Assembly (NCBI GenBank): GCA_023432075.1 | Contig: JAEYVD010000199.1 | Span: forward strand, 1 to 19,328 | Length of the DNA stretch: 19,328 nt | Direction: 5' to 3' | From: Pseudomonadota bacterium | GTDB lineage: Bacteria > Pseudomonadota > Gammaproteobacteria > Burkholderiales > Burkholderiaceae_B | The notes under the pieces: generated by a model | The model's database searches: none | What the model was told of the DNA's origin: nothing | Seen by the model: only the letters and a program-made list of their open reading frames with translations | Made by a program: the position numbers and the translations under genes | In this document: positions 7,141 through 14,994 of the stretch, in pieces | Layout: every line of letters begins with the position of its first letter | Position numbering within the stretch: position 1 is the stretch's first letter

Positions 7141-7550
7141 TGGGCTGCGTGTTGAAATTCTTCGGAATCATCGTTGCGTTGCTAGCTGCGCTATGGTGTT
7201 CCATAGCCTTATGGGGCACGTTCTCGCCCATTGTGCTCTTGCATTATTCCGAGCGCGCGACGGATAAAATTGGCGTCTTCTTTAACGACAACCACAACAC
7301 CGCGAAATTCGGGATGAGCCCGGGCGAGACGTCCGCTCACTACACGGCAATGTTTCCGGAGCCCGACATGTGGCTACTCCTGACATTTCCCAGTGAAAGC
7401 ACAGATTCGCTGGAAATCACCAAGCCATTCCGACGAATCGACGTTTGTATCGGACCTGGCGCAAAGATTGAGCGAACGGTGACACGCCACGGGTTTTTTG
7501 ATCGTTTTACCGAGCCGAGCCCACCCTGCGAGCCGGCGTCCAAGCGCTGA
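7140..7550 (+). CDS. Predicted membrane-anchored immunity protein for the PAAR toxin
   Basis: I do not recognise a family for this 136-residue protein. It begins MGCVLKFFG with one hydrophobic segment (about residues 8-28), followed by a soluble domain of about 105 residues with few notable motifs, ending PCEPASKR. The topology suggests an inner-membrane anchor with the soluble part in the periplasm. Its ATG shares one base with the toxin stop (TAATG), and GAGGAA lies just upstream, so translation is probably coupled. An in-frame ATG at 7119 is possible but lies inside the toxin gene. Position directly behind a PAAR-toxin gene is the main ground for the immunity call; a small lipoprotein-like accessory is the alternative. 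Confidence 0.6.
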   Translation: MGCVLKFFGIIVALLAALWCSIALWGTFSPIVLLHYSERATDKIGVFFNDNHNTAKFGMSPGETSAHYTAMFPEPDMWLLLTFPSESTDSLEITKPFRRIDVCIGPGAKIERTVTRHGFFDRFTEPSPPCEPASKR

Positions 7551-7637
7551 ATCGCCTGGGGCACGCGTACCTGCCAAAACCCCATACGGATTCTCCGATC
7601 GCGATTCTGCTACCGCGCCCAGGCGTTTGAGATGAGA

Positions 7638-7671
7638 GGGTGGCGCGCGCAGCGCGCATCCGCCCCCACCC
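7638..7671. repeat. GC-rich inverted repeat between convergent genes
   Basis: GGGTGG (7638-7643) pairs with CCACCC (7666-7671), and the interior holds self-complementary GCGCGC blocks. It lies between the immunity gene and the convergent permease gene. There is no T-run, so it is at best a factor-dependent or structural 3' end. Confidence 0.35.
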
Positions 7672-7674
7672 GCA

Positions 7675-9063
7675 TCACCCCAACGCCGGCAACATATCAA
7701 ACAGCAGCACCATCACCAACCCCACCACCGACACGATCGACTGCACCACGGAAATCGTCTTCGTGGCTTCGCCCATGGTCATGCCGAACGATTCCTTCAC
7801 CATCCAGAATCCGGCGTGGTTCGCGTAGTTAAAAAACAGCGAACCGCAGCCGATGGACAGGGCCAGCAGCGGCAAATTCAGGTTGGGGTCGGCGCCAGCC
7901 AGCGGCGCCAGCAAACCCGCGGCGCCGACGATGCCCACCGTGGCCGAGCCGGTGGAGACCGACAGCAGCATGGCGATCAGCCAGCCCAGGATCAGCGGCG
8001 GGAAAGCGAACTGGTGTGTCAGGTGGACGATGGCGTCGCCGACCTTGGCGTTCGTCAGGACCTGCTGGAAGGCGCCGCCGCCGGCGATGATGAGCATGAT
8101 GCCGGCGATGGGCTTCAGGCTCTGGCCTAGCGCGCCACGCAGCTTTTCCGCATCGCCGCCGCGCAGGAAGACCAGCGTCACGGCCGCAAACAGTACGCCC
8201 AGCAGCATGGCGACGATGGGGTTGCCGAGGAAGGCCGCAACGTGCGTGACGCTCGAGTCCTTGGGCAGCAGCATTTCGGCCACGGCGTGGACCAGCATCA
8301 GCAGGGCCGGCAGCAGCGCCGCCAGCACGCCCAGTCCGACGCTGGGCGCGTTACTGCCGCCAGGGCTGTCGGCAGACGCAGTGAACTGTTCGAGCAGGGC
8401 CTCGTCCGGCCGCGTCGTCATGCGCGGGGCGATGAATGCGCCATACAGCGGTCCGCCGAAGATCATGGCCGGCAGCGCCGCGATGAAGCCGTAGATCATC
8501 GTGGGGCCCACCGTGGTCTTGAGCGTGGCGATGGCAGTCAGCGGACCGGGATGCGGGGGCACCATGCCATGCATGGCCGCCAGGGCGGAAATCACCGGCA
8601 CGCCCACGTACACGTAGGCCGAACCCTTGAAGCGCGCCTGGCTTTCCAGTTTGCGCGCCACGCTGAAGATCAGCGGCAGCATCACCACCAGGCCCACTTC
8701 GAAGAACATGGGGATGCCAATGACGAACGCCACCAGCGTCATGGCCCACGGAATCACGCGCGGAGAGGTATGGCGCAGGATCGCGTTGGCCAGGCGTTCG
8801 GTGGTGCCCGAGTCCGCGAGGATCTTGCCCAGCATGGCGCCCAGCGCGATCACCACGCCCACGGCGCCCAGCGTCTTGCCGGCGCCGTCCGTCAGGCTCT
8901 TGACGATAGCGCCCGGGGCCATGCCCGTTGCAAAGCCGACGCCGATGGATACGATCAAGAGCGCCAGCAGCGGATGCATGCGTAGACGCGAGACGATCAG
9001 CGCGACCAGGACCAGAACGCTCACCAGGGCGGTGAGCAGCAATTGAATGTCGAACGAAGACAT
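7675..9063 (-). CDS. GntP-family gluconate/organic acid:H+ symporter
   Basis: The 462-residue protein is a polytopic inner-membrane permease of the GntP family, with about 12-14 hydrophobic segments. Visible family features are the N-terminal RLRMHPLLALLIVSIGVGFA, the region GAMLGKILADSGTTERLA, and the conserved AAMHGMVPPHPGP loop near the middle. GntP members take up gluconate and related hydroxy acids; the substrate here is unknown. The ATG at 9063 gives the expected start MSSFDIQLLL. No Shine-Dalgarno is adjacent, although a purine-rich GAAGGAAGG lies about 35 bases upstream in a potential hairpin. It is the last gene of the six-gene operon, separated from the reductase by 205 bp. Confidence 0.92.
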   Translation of the reverse strand: MSSFDIQLLLTALVSVLVLVALIVSRLRMHPLLALLIVSIGVGFATGMAPGAIVKSLTDGAGKTLGAVGVVIALGAMLGKILADSGTTERLANAILRHTSPRVIPWAMTLVAFVIGIPMFFEVGLVVMLPLIFSVARKLESQARFKGSAYVYVGVPVISALAAMHGMVPPHPGPLTAIATLKTTVGPTMIYGFIAALPAMIFGGPLYGAFIAPRMTTRPDEALLEQFTASADSPGGSNAPSVGLGVLAALLPALLMLVHAVAEMLLPKDSSVTHVAAFLGNPIVAMLLGVLFAAVTLVFLRGGDAEKLRGALGQSLKPIAGIMLIIAGGGAFQQVLTNAKVGDAIVHLTHQFAFPPLILGWLIAMLLSVSTGSATVGIVGAAGLLAPLAGADPNLNLPLLALSIGCGSLFFNYANHAGFWMVKESFGMTMGEATKTISVVQSIVSVVGLVMVLLFDMLPALG

Positions 9064-9071
9064 GACGTGAA

Positions 9072-9114
9072 CCCAGAAAAGACGAGAGAGGTTGCGAGCC
9101 TTCCTTCTTCTGGG
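9072..9114 (-). promoter_or_regulatory. Inverted repeat in the leader of the GntP permease gene
   Basis: CCCAGAA (9072-9078) pairs with TTCTGGG (9108-9114) and ends eight bases before the permease start codon. Its loop contains the only strong Shine-Dalgarno-like run (GAAGGAAGG on the minus strand, 9107-9099). This could be a translational control hairpin or an operator; the evidence is structural only. Confidence 0.35.
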
Positions 9115-9268
9115 GGCAATGATAAGGGATAGGCCATCCGCACGTCCCAAACGCCAGAGACGTCCGCGCGCGGCGCCGCCATCCCTACAGCCGGCTGAAC
9201 GCCCTGGCTAAAGCATGCGACGCGCGCAGCTGCACGGCGCATGCGTTCAAGCACAAAATGAAGGCGCG

Positions 9269-10249
9269 CTACTGGCCGTTCTCCAGTCGCTTCATGGCGG
9301 ACGCCGAATAACGCAGGCCCGCCGCCGCGCCCGGCGCGAACACCTCGTCCAGTTGGCGCCAGGTCTGGTCGGGCAGCGTAAGCGCCACCGCCTCCTGCGC
9401 CTCGCGCACGTGCTCGGGTTCTGTCACGCCGACAATCGGCGTGGCGTCGCCATTGCGGCCGCACCAGGCCAGGGCGAGCTGCGCCGGCTTGATGCCAAGA
9501 TCCTGCGCCATGGCCTCCAACAGCTTGACCAGTTCGATGTTCTTGTAAAAGTTTTCGCCCTGGAAGCGAGGCATGTCGCGCCGCTGGTCGCCGGCCGGAA
9601 GGTCTTCTGGCTTCCGGACGGCGCCGCTCAGGATGCCCCGTCCCAGCGATGCGTAGCCAAAGAACCAACTGCCTTGCTCACGCAGAAAGTCCAGCATGCC
9701 TTCCTCGGGTTCGCGGCTCCACAAGGAATATTCGCTCTGCACAACCGCCACGGGATGAACAGCCGCGGCCCGCGCGTAGGTCTTCGGCCCCACCTCGCAC
9801 AGTCCCAGGGCGCGAACCTTACCCTTTTCCACCAGGCGCGCCATCGCGCCGTAGGTGTCTTCGATCGGCACGTTTGGATCCACGCGGTGCAGGTAGAACA
9901 GATCAATCACGTCGGTGCCCAGGCGGCGCAGGCTTGCCTCGCAGGCGGCCTCCACCCGTTCCGGCCGGGCGTCCAGGCCGCGCTGGTCTGCGCGTTCGCC
10001 GAACAGGTAACCGAACTTCGTGCAGAGCACCAGCGCATCGCGCTTTGCCGCGATCGCCTTGCCCACCAGTTCTTCATTGGCGCCATTGGCGTAGAGATCC
10101 GCGGTATCGATCCACCGCCCGCCGTTGTCCAGGTAGTAGGCCAGGGTCTCATTCGCCTGGCTCTCGGAGGAAGGACCGTAGTAGCCGGTCATGGCCATGG
10201 TGCCCAGGACAAACGCGGGGCGCGTGTCCGACAGCATTCGATTCATCAT
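9269..10249 (-). CDS. Aldo/keto reductase
   Basis: The 326-residue product is an aldo/keto reductase, a cytosolic NADPH-dependent (beta/alpha)8 barrel enzyme interconverting carbonyls and alcohols. The catalytic tetrad is visible in order: Asp and Tyr in WIDTADLYANGANEELVG, Lys in VLCTKFGYLFG, and His in DLFYLHRVDPNVP. The late region (TPIVGVTEPEHV) fits the cofactor phosphate-binding end. The ATG at 10249 is preceded by GGAAA seven bases away; a second ATG follows immediately. It is fifth in the operon, 70 bp after the CoA-transferase gene. It may reduce or oxidise a pathway aldehyde or ketone, but the sequence does not name the substrate. Confidence 0.93.
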   Translation of the reverse strand: MMNRMLSDTRPAFVLGTMAMTGYYGPSSESQANETLAYYLDNGGRWIDTADLYANGANEELVGKAIAAKRDALVLCTKFGYLFGERADQRGLDARPERVEAACEASLRRLGTDVIDLFYLHRVDPNVPIEDTYGAMARLVEKGKVRALGLCEVGPKTYARAAAVHPVAVVQSEYSLWSREPEEGMLDFLREQGSWFFGYASLGRGILSGAVRKPEDLPAGDQRRDMPRFQGENFYKNIELVKLLEAMAQDLGIKPAQLALAWCGRNGDATPIVGVTEPEHVREAQEAVALTLPDQTWRQLDEVFAPGAAAGLRYSASAMKRLENGQ

Positions 10250-10319
10250 TTCGATTTCCGGTTGATGCCGGTCTGCCGCCGCCTCGCAGTGCGGACGCCG
10301 GCAAACCAACGTGAATGGT

Positions 10320-11519
10320 TCAATCAGCGACGCCCTGGCGCACCACGCCGGACGCAACCAGCGATTGGATTGCCTGCGCGTTCAGGCCGAGCTCGGCGAG
10401 AATGTCTTCGGAGTCCTGTCCGACCCGCGGCGGATCTCGCCGCAGATCGAACGACGCGCCTTCCATGCGGATGGGCAGCCGCGGCAGACGCGTGCGCACC
10501 CCGCCCGGCAGCACCGTTTCCATCAATCCGCCGGTCGTCAGCAGATGCGGGTCGTCAAAAAGATCCTCGGGGCGATTGATGGGCGAGAACGGAATGCGGG
10601 ACCGCTCGCACACCGCGATGGCCTGCTCCATCGTCATCCCCGCCAGCACCGAGGCCAACGCCGGGATCAGAGTGGCCCGGGCGTCAATACGGTCTTCATT
10701 GGTGGCATAGGCCGGATCGCGCAACAGGTCCGGGCGACCAATCTCGGCGCAAAAGCGTTCCCAATGGCGATCGCTCGTGATTCCCACGAATATCTGTTTG
10801 CCGTCCAGCACGTGGAAGGGCTCGTACACCGCCCATGCAGACACGCGTTCGGGCATGGGGGGAATCGGCGCCTGCGACTGGGCCGCATAGCAAAGATGCT
10901 GCCCCATCAACATGACCGTCGACTCGAACAACGCGGTGGCCACCTTCTGACCCTTGCCGGTCTGCTCGCGCTCGCGCAGCGCCAGCAGCACGGCGATCAA
11001 GGCGAACATGCCGCCAGTGATATCGACCACGGAAGTCCCGGCCCGCAATGGCCGCCCGGTCGGGCCGGTCATGTACGCCAAACCCGCCATCATCTGCACC
11101 ACTTCATCCAGCGCCTGGCGCTCTTTGTACGGACCGTCCAGAAATCCCTTCAAGCTTGCATAGATGAGCCTAGGATTGACGCGCGCGAGCGCTTCGTAAC
11201 CCAGATCCAGACGTTCCATGGTGTCCGGCGCGAAATTCTCCACCAGTACGTCCGCCGTCTTGACCAGCTCCAGCAGGACCGCGCGGCCGCGCGCATCCTT
11301 CAGGTCGACGGCGATGCTGCGCTTGTTGCGGTTGAAATAACCGAAGTAGCCCGTTCCGAATCCCTTCAGACGACGCGTCCGGTCGCCGTCCACGGGCTCG
11401 ATCTTGATCACGTCGGCGCCAAGGTCCGCCAGCATCATGCCGCACGCGGGCCCCATCACGGTATGCCCGAAATCAAGCACGCGCACGCCCGCCAGCGGCA
11501 GCTTACGGTCATCGGCCAT
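10320..11519 (-). CDS. Class III (CaiB/BaiF-type) CoA-transferase
   Basis: The 399-residue protein has the family N terminus LAGVRVLDFGHTVMGPACGMMLADLGADVIKIEPVDGD in order, and a candidate catalytic aspartate D138 in ALDEVVQ, matching the family position (Asp169 of formyl-CoA transferase). These enzymes move CoA between carboxylic acids without ATP and act as interlocked dimers. GGGAG precedes the ATG at 11519. The start overlaps the end of the lyase gene by 11 bp, so the two products are probably made together. The likely job is to load CoA onto the acid that the lyase then cleaves; donor and acceptor are unknown. Confidence 0.92.
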   Translation of the reverse strand: MADDRKLPLAGVRVLDFGHTVMGPACGMMLADLGADVIKIEPVDGDRTRRLKGFGTGYFGYFNRNKRSIAVDLKDARGRAVLLELVKTADVLVENFAPDTMERLDLGYEALARVNPRLIYASLKGFLDGPYKERQALDEVVQMMAGLAYMTGPTGRPLRAGTSVVDITGGMFALIAVLLALREREQTGKGQKVATALFESTVMLMGQHLCYAAQSQAPIPPMPERVSAWAVYEPFHVLDGKQIFVGITSDRHWERFCAEIGRPDLLRDPAYATNEDRIDARATLIPALASVLAGMTMEQAIAVCERSRIPFSPINRPEDLFDDPHLLTTGGLMETVLPGGVRTRLPRLPIRMEGASFDLRRDPPRVGQDSEDILAELGLNAQAIQSLVASGVVRQGVAD

Positions 11520-12360
11520 GTTCGTTCTCCCTCGAGCGCGCGTCCACGCCAACGTAGCGATAGGGTACCGACGGCGGCATCGGCCCCTTGATGCGCGAGT
11601 TGGTATTCATCTGCTCCCACGCATGCGCCAGAATTCCCACCGAACGCGACAGCACGAACAGCCCGCGCGACAGCTCGGGGGCGAAGCCGAGCTCTCCGTA
11701 CACCACGGCCGTCGCGCCGTCGATGTTCATGGGCAGGCGCCTGCCTTTCAGTTGCATCAGGGCAGATTCCACCGCCACGGCGATCCGCGCGTATCTGCCG
11801 TCGACGTGCCCCTGTTCCCTTGCCGCCTCCACCAACTCAAGCAGTTTGCCGGCGCGCGGGTCGACCGGATGAAAGCGATGGCCAAAGCCTGGGATGAAAG
11901 CGCCGCAATCCAGCTGCCCACGCACCTCTTGCGTGGCGGCCTGCGTCAGGTCCGCCCCCAGGTCCACGGCATCCCCCACCCGCTGATAGAGCGCCAGGCA
12001 GGCCTGCCCGGCGCCGCCATGCACATCGCCCAGCACATTGATGGCCGACGCCATCGCGCCATTGACCCCAATGCCGCAAGTGCTGGCCATGCGGGCGATC
12101 GCGATGGAGGGCGCATGCGGACCGTGATCCACGCCCGCAACCAGGGCGGCTTCCAGCAGGCGTGCATGCGCCGGCTGAGGCAGCTCGCCGCGCACCATCA
12201 ACCAGATCATGGCGGGAAAGCTGATTTCGCCTATCAGCGTCTCGATGGGATAGCCGCGCGGACGAATCTCGCCTGGCTGGATGTCGATCACAGCGGTGCG
12301 CCACCAGTCCGCCAGCAGCCCGGCGGGTATCGTTGCTTCAGGATGATCGGTCATGGCCAT
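11509..12360 (-). CDS. Short citrate-synthase-superfamily lyase (citryl-CoA lyase-like)
   Basis: The 283-residue protein has the citrate synthase fold signature but is much shorter than a full citrate synthase (about 370-430). The three catalytic positions are present: H114 in GDVHGGAGQ, H161 in GFGHRFHPVDPRA and D214 in NIDGATAVVYGELG. A further H79 lies in VDHGPHAPS. The C-terminal arginine-rich RPR-type motif of true citrate synthases is replaced by GPMPPSVPYRYVG, so substrate binding differs. This fits enzymes annotated as citryl-CoA lyase, cleaving a 3-hydroxyacyl-CoA to acetyl-CoA and an oxoacid. The start ATG at 12360 overlaps the dehydrogenase stop by one base; an ATG at 12354 is the alternative. 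Confidence 0.82.
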   Translation of the reverse strand: MAMTDHPEATIPAGLLADWWRTAVIDIQPGEIRPRGYPIETLIGEISFPAMIWLMVRGELPQPAHARLLEAALVAGVDHGPHAPSIAIARMASTCGIGVNGAMASAINVLGDVHGGAGQACLALYQRVGDAVDLGADLTQAATQEVRGQLDCGAFIPGFGHRFHPVDPRAGKLLELVEAAREQGHVDGRYARIAVAVESALMQLKGRRLPMNIDGATAVVYGELGFAPELSRGLFVLSRSVGILAHAWEQMNTNSRIKGPMPPSVPYRYVGVDARSRENEHGR

Positions 12361-13859
12361 CAACCCAGCACAAACGGATTGTCGCGGCGCGGTGAAGGCG
12401 TGATCCAGACGCTCTTGACCTGCATGTATTCCTTGATGGCCTCGACACCGCCTTCGCGACCCATGCCGCTGCGCTTGTACCCTCCAAATGGCGAGGTGAA
12501 GCTGGTGGTGCGGTAGTTGTTGACCCACACGGTGCCCGCCTGAATCTTGTCCACGCATTTCATGGCGCGGCGCAGGTCCTGCGTCCACACGGCGGCAGCG
12601 AGGCCGTATTCGGTGTCGTTGGCCAGGCGGATCGCTTCGTCCTCATCCCGGAAGCGGATCACGGACAGGACCGGGCCAAAGACCTCTTCGCGGGCGATGC
12701 GCATGTCGTTTTCGACGCCGGTGAAAATCGTCGGCGCCACGAACTGGCCCTGGCCATAGCCTTCGCCGGACAGCGCGTGGCCCCCCAGCACGCACGTCGC
12801 GCCACCGGCCTTGGCCATCTCAATCATGCGCATCACCCGTTCCCATTGGTCGCGCGTCGCGATGGGTCCCACTTGCGTGTCAGGCAAGGACGGATCGCCA
12901 ATCCGCGCCTGTCGGGTCACCTCGACAAGCCGGGCCACGAATTCATCGTGGATCGAATCGTGCACCAGCAGGCGCGAGCCAGCCATGCAGGTCTGGCCCG
13001 CGGCGGCAAAGATTCCCGAGATCACGCCTTTCAAGGCCTGGTCCAGGTCCGCGTCATCAAACACCACATTGGGCGACTTGCCGCCCAGTTCTAGCGTCAC
13101 GCGCTTGAAGCTGCTGGCGGCGGCCTCATTCACCTTCTGACCCCCCGCATCGCCGCCGGTAAAGGCGATCTTGCGCGTCAAGGGATGGCGCACCAGCGGA
13201 TCCCCGACCTCGGCGCCAAAGCCCGTCACCACGTTCACCACGCCCTTGGGGAAACCCGCCTGTCCCGCCAGCCTGGCCAATTCCAGGATGGAGGCGGAGG
13301 CATGCTCGGATGGCTTGATGACGATGGTATTGCCAGCAGCCAGCGCCGGCGCCATCTTCCAGGCGGTCAGCGACAACGGCGAATTCCAGGGGGTGATAGC
13401 CACCACCACGCCCAGGGGTTCGTACTTGGTGTAGTTGAATACGCCCGGCTTGTTCACAGGCACCACGTCGCCCCCCACCTTGTCCGCAAGGCCGGCGTAG
13501 TAGTAGAACCACTGCGCGATGTTCAAGACCTGGCCGCGCACCTCGGTGATGAGCTTGCCGTTGTCGCGTTGCTCGACCCGGCCCAGGTGATCGGCGTTCT
13601 CTTCGATCAGCGCAGCCAGCTTGCGCAACAAGGTCGCGCGCTGCGTGGCGGTGAATTCCGGCCATGCGCCGCCGCTGTACGCCGCATGCGCGGCCTGTAC
13701 CGCTCGATCCGCATCGGCTGCGGTGCCGCGCGGAATCCGTGCCCACACGGCGCCGGAATAGGGCTCCACGGTGTCGAACCATTCGCCCGAGGCGGGATCA
13801 GTCCATTCTCCGTCGATATACAGCTGATAGCTGGCCGGGGATTGTTGCGTGGTGTTCAT
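12360..13859 (-). CDS. NAD(P)-dependent aldehyde dehydrogenase
   Basis: The 499-residue protein belongs to the aldehyde dehydrogenase superfamily and oxidises an aldehyde to the acid. The oxyanion-hole Asn is N159 in TPWNSP. The catalytic general base is E257 in LELGGKSP and the nucleophile is C291 in GQTCMAG. The cofactor loop reads FTGGDAGG, and the C-terminal PFGGYKRSGMGREGG is standard for betaine-aldehyde-type members. The start at 13859 follows a short AGG-containing leader. It is second in the operon, 21 bp after the Bug gene and overlapping the lyase gene by one base. It likely makes the acid that the CoA-transferase activates. Confidence 0.93.
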   Translation of the reverse strand: MNTTQQSPASYQLYIDGEWTDPASGEWFDTVEPYSGAVWARIPRGTAADADRAVQAAHAAYSGGAWPEFTATQRATLLRKLAALIEENADHLGRVEQRDNGKLITEVRGQVLNIAQWFYYYAGLADKVGGDVVPVNKPGVFNYTKYEPLGVVVAITPWNSPLSLTAWKMAPALAAGNTIVIKPSEHASASILELARLAGQAGFPKGVVNVVTGFGAEVGDPLVRHPLTRKIAFTGGDAGGQKVNEAAASSFKRVTLELGGKSPNVVFDDADLDQALKGVISGIFAAAGQTCMAGSRLLVHDSIHDEFVARLVEVTRQARIGDPSLPDTQVGPIATRDQWERVMRMIEMAKAGGATCVLGGHALSGEGYGQGQFVAPTIFTGVENDMRIAREEVFGPVLSVIRFRDEDEAIRLANDTEYGLAAAVWTQDLRRAMKCVDKIQAGTVWVNNYRTTSFTSPFGGYKRSGMGREGGVEAIKEYMQVKSVWITPSPRRDNPFVLG

Positions 13860-13880
13860 GCTGTCTGCCTGTTTTAGAAC

Positions 13881-14861
13881 TCAATCGACTTTCAAGTTGC
13901 TGCTCTTGACCAAATCGGTGAACAGCGCGATCTCGGCGCGAAGCTGGGCTTCGAATTGCGCCGGGCCGCTGTCGGTGATGGGCTGCAATCCGGCGGTGGC
14001 CATCTGGCTTGCAAACTCCGGCGTGCGCGCAATCTTCTGCAAGCTCTCGGCCAGGCGATTTACCACCGCGGGGGGAGTGCCCTTGGGCATCATCAAGCCG
14101 TACCAGGAGTCCAGTCGGAAGTTCTTGACGCCGGACTCCTCGAACGTGGGCACGTCAGGCAAAAGCGGCGAGCGCTGTGGCGACGCGACCGCGATCGCGC
14201 GAACCTGCCCCGCCTTGATCTGCGGCAGCACGGACCCGAGCGTCGCGAAAGAGATGGGTACATGGCCGGCCACCACGTCGCTCATGGCGGGCGCGGCGCC
14301 CTTGTAGGGCACATGCATGATCGAGGTATTGGTCAGCTTCTTGAACAGTTCGGCCGACAGATGAGGCGTGCCTCCGCTACCCGCGGAAGCGTAGGAATAC
14401 TTGTCCGGATTAGCCCGCAGCGCCTTGAGGAACTCGTCCAGGTTGTGCGCGGGAAAATTCTTGTTGACGATCAGCACGGTGGGCGCCACGGCAATGGCCG
14501 CCACGGGCGCAAAGTCGTCGACGCTCTTGAACTGCAGGTCGGGGTACAGAACCGCATTGATCGTGTGATTGGTCGCGGCGATCAAGCCCGTGTACCCGTC
14601 ACCTTGGGCGCGCGCGACGGCGTTGGCCGCGATGGTCGCGTTGGCGCCGGGGCGGTTTTCGACGATCACCGTCTGGCCGAGCGATTTGCCCAGATCGTTG
14701 GCGGCAACGCGGGCGACGATGTCCGTGGGGCCGCCAACGGCAAAGCCCACGATGAAGCGCAACGGACGCGTGGGGTAATCGTCAGCCGCCAGCGCCGGGA
14801 CGACAGCGACCATGGCAGAAGCCGCGACCAGCGCGCGGGCCATTTTTCTTGCAATGAACAT
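13881..14861 (-). CDS. Bug/TctC-family tripartite tricarboxylate substrate-binding protein
   Basis: The 326-residue protein has a Sec signal peptide (about residues 1-25, ending AVVPALA) and begins mature as ADDYPTRPLRFIVGFAVGG, the hallmark of Bug receptors. Further family markers are GGPTDIVAR, VENRPGANATIAA, HVPYKGAAPAMSDVVAGHV and LPDVPTFEESG. These periplasmic proteins bind carboxylates, often aromatic or tricarboxylic acids, and are greatly expanded in Bordetella-like bacteria. No TctA or TctB membrane partners are present, so it is an orphan receptor. The ATG at 14861 has AGGA eight bases upstream. As first gene of the operon it suggests that a carboxylate is the inducer or substrate. 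Confidence 0.94.
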   Translation of the reverse strand: MFIARKMARALVAASAMVAVVPALAADDYPTRPLRFIVGFAVGGPTDIVARVAANDLGKSLGQTVIVENRPGANATIAANAVARAQGDGYTGLIAATNHTINAVLYPDLQFKSVDDFAPVAAIAVAPTVLIVNKNFPAHNLDEFLKALRANPDKYSYASAGSGGTPHLSAELFKKLTNTSIMHVPYKGAAPAMSDVVAGHVPISFATLGSVLPQIKAGQVRAIAVASPQRSPLLPDVPTFEESGVKNFRLDSWYGLMMPKGTPPAVVNRLAESLQKIARTPEFASQMATAGLQPITDSGPAQFEAQLRAEIALFTDLVKSSNLKVD

Positions 14862-14965
14862 TTGCCAATTCCTGAGAAGGTTTCCTGGGAATTGCACGCC
14901 GCTGCCTCCACCACCTTGGCGCCTCTGTTCGGACGCTTGGATCGCCGCCGTGTGCAATGGGTCTA

Positions 14966-14994
14966 ATAATAGAACCGAGTTTTGCCTGACGCAA
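14966..14994 (-). promoter_or_regulatory. Predicted promoter of the six-gene catabolic operon
   Basis: On the minus strand, TTGCGT (14994-14989) is followed after exactly 17 bp by TATTAT (14971-14966), five of six bases of the -10 consensus. Transcription would start near 14959, giving a leader of about 98 bases before the Bug gene. The element lies within copy 1 of the 33-bp-period repeat, so a regulator bound there would control polymerase access. Confidence 0.55.

Noticed and set aside
7638..7671. Rho-independent terminator for the permease gene
   Set aside because: The GC-rich dyad is convincing as a hairpin but no T-run follows on either strand, so I listed it only as an inverted repeat.
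5813..7674. Genomic island with attachment-site duplication of the tRNA-Thr 3' end
   Set aside because: I looked for a second copy of the tRNA 3' end (TTCGATTCC...CACCGGCACCA) downstream of the cassette and found none. No integrase gene is present, so only the location next to a tRNA is noted.
10311..11591. Long plus-strand open frame opposite the CoA-transferase gene (426 codons)
   Set aside because: The minus-strand gene has clear family motifs and a ribosome site; this frame has neither and is Arg/His/Gln-rich. The same holds for plus-strand frames opposite the reductase and permease genes.
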